A DNA stretch of 28,995 nucleotides from a virus. Location of the stretch: IMG/VR virus record IMGVR_UViG_3300028925_013394, positions 1 to 28,995 of that record. The stretch is one strand, 5' to 3'. A model generated the notes under the pieces. The model did no database searches, was not told the DNA's origin, and saw nothing but the letters and a program-made list of their open reading frames with translations. The position numbers were made by a program, and so were the translations under genes. The stretch's first letter is position 1; each line of letters starts with the position of its first letter. Of this stretch, positions 17,201-23,594 are shown one piece after another.

Positions 17201-18329
17201 AAAGATTAGACTCGAGTCAAATGAATTAGTACGTCGGCTCTCTCCAAATGCGTCGGCTGAAAAGTCAAGATTCGATCGCGCGTCAGTTGATACAAATCGA
17301 GTTGGCCTATTTTATTCAGCCGCGGACCAAATTAATAAAGAAATTTTTAATCATATAGGCGATGTTGCATTAGATGACTATGTAGGCGATCCGGACCATG
17401 AGATAGTATCAGAGTATCCAGATTTATCTAATTTTTCGAAAGAGTACTGGAAAAAGTATTCGGATAGAAATGACATAAATGCTTATTTGAGAATATTTAG
17501 TCAATTTGATTTTGCATTATTTAATCAGATAGAACAATTATTACCAGAGCGGGTCGATAATGTGATGGGACTATTAATTGAGCCGCATGCGTTAGAAAGA
17601 GCTAAGGTGAAATTAACAAATAGGCCTTCACTCGAGTCATTACACTATGATGGTATAGTGCCGGAACCAATTAAAGTCGTCAGCGGCGATGTACGGTTTT
17701 TATCAGCTAGTATTGATATGCCACATAAATATACAACTGCGGTCCAAGTGTTTAATATAGGAGATAGTGGATATTCAGATACAGGAAATCATATTGCCAA
17801 TCTCGCCGGCGAAAATGGAGGTCTCCCGGGAGGAGATCCATATACAGCAACGGTTTACAAACATATATATAGTATCCGCCCATACCAATTTGCATCAGCA
17901 TCTGCTGCAAACCTAGGTTTAGCATCTGAGATAACAGGCACATTGTCTCCATTGACATATTCGCCGTTTGGTAGTATAATATTAGACCAACGTGTGAGTA
18001 ATATTTTTAAGTTAGTAAAATATTATTATGGCACCGGATCTGCTACTTCAAAATATGAAAAAAACAAACAACAGGCAGTTAGTCAGAGTTTAGGATTATC
18101 GTATAGCCAAAGCCTCGAAGATGTTGGGTATAGGGACGATTTTTTCCAAATGACAGAGAACCAACGATATACTGGATGCAAATTAACAGGCCCAGGCATT
18201 AATGTTTCGACGACAGTAAATGGAATCAACCAAGGACCAGTAATTGAGGTGTTCGCGACTAACCCAAACACCTTAGTATTTAATAGTGCGCCGAATGCAC
18301 AAAATCCGGGCAATTTAGAAGTTAGATAA
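14229..18329 (+). CDS. Giant baseplate protein, gpI/gp7-like with internal LamG-like domain
   Basis: A 1366-residue protein. Residues about 577-610 contain RRIVNNLPYLLKTKGT followed by ALMNTYGIP, the helix-turn-helix signature shared by tail protein I and gp7-type wedge proteins that hold the fibre network. Residues about 640-890 look like a concanavalin/LamG beta-sandwich: ADTIEFRFKP, MTMLSHEG, HWNLGVQYTG, and EFWNVRLW, ending EIQEYREWMEVL. Residues about 1100-1130 have EQLLPERVDNVMGLLIEPH. The N-terminal 270 residues have repeated strands, possibly Ig-like. The C-terminal 200 residues are Ser/Gly-rich. It starts 2 bases after the previous stop. It would form the peripheral baseplate, with the LamG domain possibly exposed for host contact. 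The wedge assignment is inferred from one motif and position. Confidence 0.7.
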   Translation: MALDRFSNKKEIQETDGVVRGIVWNEADLDILQLDLKNVMPEERPVVEIHLYTIGSESTYITGGVVDDFEIRGNKLHINYGQACQSLGIERGQFEVVVNVYKNLLGSAAGPDLYIKEISDDRQEVWIKALPNTELDVEGYIDSFGSGEYIEKVYETKLDGNGKETSVLDESGNPIILSTRERPLSDDLAVNLGNNKIYKIINQKDWHGENDFVVRLYAPLPDDIVAKQKLWTIEQLSDAYIDNINLSGPGPEVEIPHSLRGPNFNIDTTRGTVTETDFKSWNQLLDANTSTSQQIVDRIFSGSMGQSVNIDYSGFQNFIHFSSATERLANFKYKLGLVEYYDGRISTLNAASGSDTSALQGNVAVNQKRKDDVVGNFDGFERWLYNDSTSSLFTSQDVYSDNTNKDGMYVAEGGFLGAQPYRLTSYPKYLSGSKYYLHSSTSDIGEAWYTGWHTSASFYDNENNNSLSRSIPEHIRLDSNNSEYELFVNMIGHHYDILYTHIENLTKVYKPEEHPKLGQSKDTLYQVAQSLGWTLEDGKQASQLWQYKLGVDSGSGAFANTGDMFSKSDEEITTEVWRRIVNNLPYLLKTKGTTRSVKALMNTYGIPQTLLSIREYGGPKVAEDVPTLIEDRFSYALQIDSGSGNRANIQYQRDWYSSSIDNWGMANNYDSTNLNGMSAEERPADTIEFRFKPNTKTTMTMLSHEGSSADNVHWNLGVQYTGSYSGSDSYGRLFFQMRTYGGDDGGSHATNNTTNEFTDWVPLYDGEFWNVRLWTEFPFVTSSFGTGNAKTVPNIYFQTQKASDYISDKIIHRTSGSLYPGSGSSVANGENVRKGWADANGTRWLALGGSTGSGLLTPIAAGGYHGEIQEYREWMEVLDQKTFNLHTTNPTSYVSSLSATSSYDTLVRHYPFGTDMNAVDHNAGGGLFITSSHPNSTISDFSPPYPDGANQYASASGFISPSNAQRGNYAPVEETYYIQGVSLGGSVPRSQKIRLESNELVRRLSPNASAEKSRFDRASVDTNRVGLFYSAADQINKEIFNHIGDVALDDYVGDPDHEIVSEYPDLSNFSKEYWKKYSDRNDINAYLRIFSQFDFALFNQIEQLLPERVDNVMGLLIEPHALERAKVKLTNRPSLESLHYDGIVPEPIKVVSGDVRFLSASIDMPHKYTTAVQVFNIGDSGYSDTGNHIANLAGENGGLPGGDPYTATVYKHIYSIRPYQFASASAANLGLASEITGTLSPLTYSPFGSIILDQRVSNIFKLVKYYYGTGSATSKYEKNKQQAVSQSLGLSYSQSLEDVGYRDDFFQMTENQRYTGCKLTGPGINVSTTVNGINQGPVIEVFATNPNTLVFNSAPNAQNPGNLEVR

Positions 18330-18333
18330 ATTC

Positions 18334-18364
18334 ATGCATAAGCATATTTATTAAAAAGATAGGA
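18334..18364 (+). promoter_or_regulatory. Short hairpin, ATATTTAT site and AGGA ribosome site before 18371 gene
   Basis: ATGCATAAGCAT (18334-18345) can form a 4-base stem. ATATTTAT at 18344-18351 lies 19 bases before the next start, inside the same 16-mer CATATTTATTAAAAAG found at 7711-7726. AGGA at 18361-18364 is 6 bases before the ATG. A late promoter is inferred from this repeat. Confidence 0.45.
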
Positions 18365-18370
18365 ATAACT

Positions 18371-19030
18371 ATGGGATACTTAAATAATTCAACGATTACA
18401 GTTGATGCCATTCTTACTAAAAAAGGAAGAGAACTTTTAGCGAGAGGCAGGGATGAATTCAAAATTACACAATTTGCTTTGGCAGATGATGAAGTAGATT
18501 ATGATTTATATAATCCTGATCATCCGTTGGGCAATGCATATTATGGCGCTGCTATAGAAAATATGCCGATTGTAGAGGCATTAGCAGACGAAACTCAAAT
18601 GTTAAAATATAAATTAGTAACATTGCCAAAAGGTACTGCACGTATACCGGTCGTAAGTGTTGGCCAAACAACAATTGAATTGCAGTCAAATGAGAGTGTT
18701 ACAATTACACCACAAACAGTTAACTTCCAAGGAGGGAATAGACGATTTGGCTACACCGCAATTTTATCAGATTCAGATGTTGCTGAAATTGTTGCAGTAA
18801 GAGGCGTAAGAGATCAAGCAGCATCTGTACCGCAGTTTATAGGTGACTCAGAGGCAGCACAAAGTATTACAGTTTCCGGCGTCCAATTTGAAATAACTGC
18901 AAAAGAATTATTAACCGCTGATAGGTCAATTACAATATTATTTATAGGCAATGAGACTGGCGGAAGAGCATCAGTTACATTGACAGTTAAAAAAGTTGAA
19001 ATAGCTACTACAGGACTAACAGCAGGATAA
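18371..19030 (+). CDS. Putative virion structural protein (219 residues)
   Basis: A 219-residue protein. Residues 1-60 contain ILTKKGRELLARGRDEF and then ITQFALADDEVDYDLY, a segment I recall at the N-terminus of structural proteins in marine T4-like phages. The rest is beta-rich with Thr, Val and Ile, possibly an Ig-like or jelly-roll domain, ending KKVEIATTGLTAG. It has its own ATATTTAT leader and Shine-Dalgarno sequence, and the next gene begins 14 bases after its stop. The family memory is not confirmed by search. Its exact place in the virion is unknown. Confidence 0.65.
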   Translation: MGYLNNSTITVDAILTKKGRELLARGRDEFKITQFALADDEVDYDLYNPDHPLGNAYYGAAIENMPIVEALADETQMLKYKLVTLPKGTARIPVVSVGQTTIELQSNESVTITPQTVNFQGGNRRFGYTAILSDSDVAEIVAVRGVRDQAASVPQFIGDSEAAQSITVSGVQFEITAKELLTADRSITILFIGNETGGRASVTLTVKKVEIATTGLTAG

Positions 19031-19044
19031 CAGGAAAATAAATT

Positions 19045-20307
19045 ATGGCAATAAATAACAGAGGACCAGTCGCATTTAACAGATCAACAAATCCGGTCGC
19101 GGCGACTGGCCAGGTTGAGGCATTAGCAAGGCAATTGGCTGATCAGATTATACGAGAACGTGAGCAAGCGAGGGCACGACAACGGTTAGGAAGAATATTT
19201 ACTAGTTTCGATCCTACCGATGACATATTGCCTAATAATGTTGAAATAGTGACGCGTGGCCTATTCGCCGGAAACACCGGTAGTTTAACTTCAATGTTTT
19301 TGAACTCAAATTTGACCGCAACACAACAAACATATTTCCAAGATATATATTCAACCGGCGATCCGGCGGATGATACCAATGCCAACCCTGAGTTATCAGT
19401 TGCATATGGACACTACGGAGGATCTGGGTCAATTGATACTACAGGCAATTTAAATAATGATACGCCTACGAGAGCAATATATAAACAATATGCCCAATTA
19501 TTACTATCTCCATTAGATAAGAAATTTACATTTAATGGCAGTGATTCCGATAGTATTTATGTATTAAATTTTAATAGGGCTAGATACAGAGAAAAGTTGG
19601 ACCCAGGAAATTTTGAATTATCATTAGCACAATTATCTGGCTCAATGGCGTCTAGTGTTGTTGGCAATGAGGGGCACACCGGATCGGCAGTTCAAGTCTC
19701 CGGCACGGGGCATTATGTACAAGTCATTGACGACTCTTCATTGACATCAGGAGGAAGTATTTCAGAAGGCGGACTAGTTTATAATTTAATCTCTGGTTCA
19801 ATTGATAATGGCACTGTTATTCATAATGCCGGGAACCCAACATATTTTGGATTATTGTATCCACAACATGGTATTGCAGTGTTAAATGCAGATCAATTGA
19901 ATAAGAAGCGCGCGAATGGTGGAGTTAATTTTGATAGTGTTTCAGGCTCATTAATACAAGGCGCAAATGCCATTAAGTTATTTAGGTCATTGTCCGGATC
20001 TCATGTGTTAACTCCGTCTGCTGTAACCGGCGGCATCCAATCTAGATCATCTGAGCAAGTTAAATCAACATATTACTTTGTTAGAGTTAAGAATGCAGAA
20101 TATAATTATTCAAATAACCCATCGTTTGTGACAGGCACATTAGGACAATTATTTTACAATACAATGATTAATGACCCTCAAGTATATATAACAACTGTTG
20201 GATTATATAATACAAGAAAGGAGCTATTAGCAACAGCAAAATTATCTCAGCCATTATTAAAAAATTATACACGAGAAGCTCTTATAAAAATTAAATTAGA
20301 CTTCTAA
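19045..20307 (+). CDS. Virion structural protein with shared C-terminal module
   Basis: A 420-residue protein. An N-terminal helix (about 20-48, rich in Arg, Glu and Gln) may anchor it. Next is a Ser/Gly/Thr-rich middle that is probably beta-structured, including VLNFNRARYREKLDPGNFEL (about 173-192). The last 40 residues begin YITTVGLYN and include AKLSQPL; they align without gaps to the end of the next protein, 17 of 40 identical. AGGA with 9-base spacing precedes the start. It lies in a run of three structural genes and is likely a tail or baseplate peripheral protein, role unknown. Confidence 0.65.
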   Translation: MAINNRGPVAFNRSTNPVAATGQVEALARQLADQIIREREQARARQRLGRIFTSFDPTDDILPNNVEIVTRGLFAGNTGSLTSMFLNSNLTATQQTYFQDIYSTGDPADDTNANPELSVAYGHYGGSGSIDTTGNLNNDTPTRAIYKQYAQLLLSPLDKKFTFNGSDSDSIYVLNFNRARYREKLDPGNFELSLAQLSGSMASSVVGNEGHTGSAVQVSGTGHYVQVIDDSSLTSGGSISEGGLVYNLISGSIDNGTVIHNAGNPTYFGLLYPQHGIAVLNADQLNKKRANGGVNFDSVSGSLIQGANAIKLFRSLSGSHVLTPSAVTGGIQSRSSEQVKSTYYFVRVKNAEYNYSNNPSFVTGTLGQLFYNTMINDPQVYITTVGLYNTRKELLATAKLSQPLLKNYTREALIKIKLDF

Positions 20308-20327
20308 TTAAAAATTAGTAAGATGAC

Positions 20328-22091
20328 ATGCCAATCATACCGTCAGTATTTCAGCCAATTCGAGCAAATGACTTTCAGCAACGCGCTATAAAGACTTATA
20401 AGCGGTATACGGTAACTTCGACTAATTTTTCAAACGCAATTGGATATTTTCGCCATGATGCAATTTTTCGTAAAATAACTCCGCACATTTTTTCAGGCAC
20501 GGGACAGGGCGTTGATGGCCAATTGTTCCCGGTTAATGTCGATGATGATACTAACAAACATGTTATTTGGAATGGTATAGACCATAAATATTATCGTAAT
20601 AATAATCCGGCGCAGTCAGCGGATTTTTTAGACATTGAGTTGCAAAAAAGATTTTTAGGGCATTCTGCTTCAATATTTACTGCACCATATGGGCAAGTAG
20701 GCGAAAAAATAAAACATGGCACATTTAAAGTGACATCGTCGTTTGGTACTACTACAATTAATTTAGCGGATGACGGCAACGGAAATTTATATGATACGGC
20801 AATTAACTCGACCACATTTGCATCATCGAGTAATAATTTCTTTTATATGTCATTTAATGGCCTATATCAGAAATTCCTTAATTATGATACCATGGGGCTA
20901 CATTCCGGGAGTATTGAATATCAATTAAATCATGTTAATAAAGCAGCATCAATTAATGGCGGAGTTACTATAGTCCCAGGAATTGACACGACGGGCGACT
21001 ATATAAAACCGTCCGGACTTGCCGCATATCTTGATGATTTACAATATATACGTATACCACAAGATAATAAATTTGATAGATTTGGTAGATGCGACGATTG
21101 GACAATATCATTCTGGTATTGTTCTAGGAATAATGCTGTTATTATTAATAAAGATATTATAACAAAATATGCTATTAAGACAGAGCAATACCTAGATAGC
21201 ATTGATGGCAAACGAAAAACACATGATATAATACAGCCTAGGACTGGCCTCCGAACACCAAATTCATTCGATAAAATTAAAACTCCATTTGTTATAGGAG
21301 CGGACCGGATTCCCAACCAAACTAAATTTTATTTTCAAGCATCAGATGGGTCAGACTCGTTATTCATATCATCATCGTATGTAACAAGCCACCCAAATGC
21401 ATGGAATCATATTGCAGTTAGAAATAAAAGTCAAGTATGTGAAATGTTTATAAATGGCTCTTCTATAGGCAATCTGTCTGGCTCAATACCACCGGGAATT
21501 ACAGCGAATGCAGCCGATATTATAATTGGAGTAGCAGATGGCACCTCAATCGACAAAGAAGTCGATTATGAAGTTGCAGAAATTAGAATGTATGATTATG
21601 CAGTAGATGCAACTGGATTATTATCATTAGCAAATGGTCATCATTCGTCAGGCTCTTTATATCAAACAAATATTGCCGGCAATGTATTTTATAAAAACGG
21701 CCAGGCAGTAGTTTCATCACCACTACCAAAATATAATACCGGGTCAGGCGTATTTGGAAACACTTGGAATTTAGAGTACCGTGGTACTCATACATTATAT
21801 GAAAACGAATGTTTAGTCCGTGTGCCAAAAGATCAATTCAATGTCACAATGAACCCATCATCAACGTATCGTCCTGTAACAGTTGGCGTCCCATGTGAGC
21901 CGAATGAAGCTAATATGCCTCCTGGCGAATTAAGAAAAAGTTTATTTGTATCAGGAACATTGAAACCTTATATAACATCAATAGGGTTATATAATGAGCA
22001 TGCCGAAATGGTGGCCGCGGCGAAATTAGCACAGCCCATCCAAAAAAATCCAGATGTGGACATGAACTTCGTTGTTCGTTGGGACTATTAA
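20328..22091 (+). CDS. Virion structural protein with LamG-like domain and shared C-terminal module
   Basis: A 587-residue protein. Residues about 230-440 form a LamG/concanavalin-like sandwich: DDLQYIRIPQ, DDWTISFWYC, FYFQASDG, HPNAWNHIAVRN with CEMFINGSSIGNLSG, and DYEVAEIRMYDYA. A region with GNVFYKNGQAVV and WNLEYRGTHTLYENECLVRVP (about 455-510) follows, of a type seen in phage fibre or baseplate proteins. The last 40 residues match the end of the preceding protein. The start has no clear Shine-Dalgarno sequence; an ATG 5 bases upstream is in another frame. The LamG domain suggests glycan or surface contact, but binding is not shown by sequence alone. Confidence 0.7.
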   Translation: MPIIPSVFQPIRANDFQQRAIKTYKRYTVTSTNFSNAIGYFRHDAIFRKITPHIFSGTGQGVDGQLFPVNVDDDTNKHVIWNGIDHKYYRNNNPAQSADFLDIELQKRFLGHSASIFTAPYGQVGEKIKHGTFKVTSSFGTTTINLADDGNGNLYDTAINSTTFASSSNNFFYMSFNGLYQKFLNYDTMGLHSGSIEYQLNHVNKAASINGGVTIVPGIDTTGDYIKPSGLAAYLDDLQYIRIPQDNKFDRFGRCDDWTISFWYCSRNNAVIINKDIITKYAIKTEQYLDSIDGKRKTHDIIQPRTGLRTPNSFDKIKTPFVIGADRIPNQTKFYFQASDGSDSLFISSSYVTSHPNAWNHIAVRNKSQVCEMFINGSSIGNLSGSIPPGITANAADIIIGVADGTSIDKEVDYEVAEIRMYDYAVDATGLLSLANGHHSSGSLYQTNIAGNVFYKNGQAVVSSPLPKYNTGSGVFGNTWNLEYRGTHTLYENECLVRVPKDQFNVTMNPSSTYRPVTVGVPCEPNEANMPPGELRKSLFVSGTLKPYITSIGLYNEHAEMVAAAKLAQPIQKNPDVDMNFVVRWDY

Positions 22092-22110
22092 TATTTATAT
22101 TAAATAAGGA
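22089..22110 (+). promoter_or_regulatory. ATATTTAT palindrome and AAGGA ribosome site before resolvase gene
   Basis: A 16-base perfect inverted repeat TTAATATTTATATTAA covers about 22088-22103 and includes the stop codon of the previous gene. ATATTTAT at 22091-22098 is 19 bases before the next start. AAGGA at 22106-22110 is 7 bases before it. The complementary strand reads TATAAATA, the T4 late -10 sequence, but pointing away from the gene. Confidence 0.45.
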
Positions 22111-22117
22111 ACTAGTT

Positions 22118-22537
22118 ATGGCATGGAGATCGAAATCTAAATTACGTGCGAACGCAATTAAACATGGTTACAGGAGTGGATTTGAACATACAGTATCAGA
22201 TCAACTTAAGGAAAATAAAATTAAATTTGGGTATGAAGATACGGTCATAGGCTATATCAAGCCGGAGACTAAACATACATACACGATTGATTTTACATTA
22301 CCAAATGGTATATTAGTAGAAACGAAAGGTAGATGGGTTCTAGAAGATCGTAAAAAACATCTACTAATAAAACAGCAAAAACCGGAATTGGATATACGAA
22401 TGGTATTCCAATCAGCTAATACAAAAATTAGAAAGGGTTCGAAGACAACATATGGAATGTTCTGCGATAAGCATGACATACCATGGGCGGAGAAGACTAT
22501 ACCGAAAAGTTGGTTAAACGAGAAAAAAAGCTCGTAA
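22118..22537 (+). CDS. Holliday-junction resolvase, T7 endonuclease I-like
   Basis: A 139-residue protein, against 149 for T7 endonuclease I. The catalytic residues Glu23 (RSGFEHTV), Asp58 (YTIDFTLPNG), Glu68 and Lys70 (VETKGRW) have the same spacing as T7 Glu20, Asp55, Glu65 and Lys67. The KGSKTTY segment and the C-terminal WAEKTIPKSWL also fit the family. The enzyme cuts four-way junctions and branched DNA before packaging. A longer in-frame start at 22079 exists, but 22118 is chosen because AAGGA sits 7 bases upstream and the family begins near MAWRSK. T4 itself uses unrelated endonuclease VII for this job, so this is a different family in the same role. Confidence 0.92.
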   Translation: MAWRSKSKLRANAIKHGYRSGFEHTVSDQLKENKIKFGYEDTVIGYIKPETKHTYTIDFTLPNGILVETKGRWVLEDRKKHLLIKQQKPELDIRMVFQSANTKIRKGSKTTYGMFCDKHDIPWAEKTIPKSWLNEKKSS

Positions 22538-22547
22538 AATATTTGCC

Positions 22548-22575
22548 TTTACGAAGTTTTTATAATATATTCATA
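22548..22575 (+). promoter_or_regulatory. 28-base (A/T)TTACG module upstream of primase gene
   Basis: Third copy of the module, 21 of 28 identical to the copy at 3051-3078 without gaps, beginning TTTACG. It overlaps an all-A/T inverted repeat (TATAATAT at 22561-22568 and ATATTATA at 22573-22580). It lies in a 130-base gap, 92 bases before the primase start, so its leader would be long, unlike the other two copies. Confidence 0.4.
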
Positions 22576-22624
22576 TTATATAAATTTTTATTGAATGTAT
22601 TTAATAAAACATTATTATTGAAAG

Positions 22625-22644
22625 TAATGAAATGATAATGAAAT
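22625..22644 (+). repeat. Two direct repeats of TAATGAAAT, 11-base period
   Basis: The 9-base sequence TAATGAAAT occurs at 22625-22633 and 22636-22644, with 2 bases between. It lies in the A/T-rich leader, 23 bases before the primase start. The period of about one helical turn would place two protein contacts on the same face of the DNA. It may be an operator or a replication-related site, or chance in A/T-rich DNA. Confidence 0.4.
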
Positions 22645-22667
22645 AAGTATAATTAATTAATTCGCAA

Positions 22668-23594
22668 ATGAGCAAATTCGCTGTTATAACTCTTCTTGAA
22701 TCTGTAATGGGTCGTGGTAAAATCAACTCAAATGATAATATTGCATTTCATTGCCCTCTTTGTCACCATGATAAAAAGAAGATGGAAGTTAATATCGTTA
22801 CACAATATTGGCATTGTTGGGTATGTAATGCTGCTGGGAGGAAATTACCGGTATTATTTCGTAAACTAAATGTCCAGCGAGAAAAGATCGCTAAACTAGT
22901 TGAACTATTAGATGATGTAGAATATAGGCCTAGCAAAACAACTACAGATACACCTGTATTACAATTGCCCGAAGGATATAGGCCATTATGGGAATTACAG
23001 GAGATGAGTCCCGAGTATAGAAATGCTATACACTACCTTAAGGGCCGGGGCATTGGCATTCATGATATCTTAAAATATAGAATTGGATATTGTAGGAAAG
23101 GTCTTTATAAAGGCAAGATTATCATTCCTAGTCATGATGCTAATGGAAGTTTAAATTATTTTGTAGCACGTGCGTATTATTTAGAGGATAAATATAAACA
23201 TAAAAACCCACCAGCATCGAAAGATATTGTAGGATTTGAATTACATATTAATTGGAATATGCCTATTATATTAGTAGAAGGCGCATTTGATGCAATTACA
23301 ATAAAACGGAATGCAATTCCTTTATTCGGCAAGACGATCTCAAATACATTGAAACGACGAATTGTAGAAAAGGGCGTACGGAAAATTTATATATGCTTAG
23401 ATCTAGATGCACGTAAACAGGCGCTAGAGACAGCACAATATTTTATAGCAAATGGGCTGGATGTATACTTCGTCGACATTACAGGGAAAGATCCTAATGA
23501 CTTAGGATTTGAAAAAATAACGGGTATATTAAATATGACAGAAAAAATGACTGATATGGAACTTATGGAACAGAGGATACTATGCGCACTATAG
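22668..23594 (+). CDS. DNA primase, DnaG/T4 gp61 type
   Basis: A 308-residue protein. A zinc-binding motif (Cys29-Cys32, Cys50-Cys53, reading CPLC and HCWVC) is followed by a linker and a Toprim domain: Glu204 in ILVEGAFDA and the Asp245-x-Asp247 pair in CLDLDA. These metal-binding acidic residues catalyse RNA-primer synthesis. It is shorter than E. coli DnaG (581) and near T4 gp61 (342), and has no helicase-like extension. The start has no Shine-Dalgarno sequence. The last 13 bases overlap the Mre11-Rad50-like gene. Function with a DnaB-like helicase is expected, but no helicase gene is in the window. Confidence 0.9.
   Translation: MSKFAVITLLESVMGRGKINSNDNIAFHCPLCHHDKKKMEVNIVTQYWHCWVCNAAGRKLPVLFRKLNVQREKIAKLVELLDDVEYRPSKTTTDTPVLQLPEGYRPLWELQEMSPEYRNAIHYLKGRGIGIHDILKYRIGYCRKGLYKGKIIIPSHDANGSLNYFVARAYYLEDKYKHKNPPASKDIVGFELHINWNMPIILVEGAFDAITIKRNAIPLFGKTISNTLKRRIVEKGVRKIYICLDLDARKQALETAQYFIANGLDVYFVDITGKDPNDLGFEKITGILNMTEKMTDMELMEQRILCAL

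Noticed and set aside
22079-22117. Earlier in-frame ATG for the resolvase at 22079
   Set aside because: It overlaps the previous gene and has no ribosome site, whereas 22118 has AAGGA at 7 bases and matches the family N-terminus.
22561-22580. All-A/T inverted repeat as a transcription terminator
   Set aside because: The stem has no G or C and no T tract immediately after, so stability would be low; it coincides with a promoter-like module instead.
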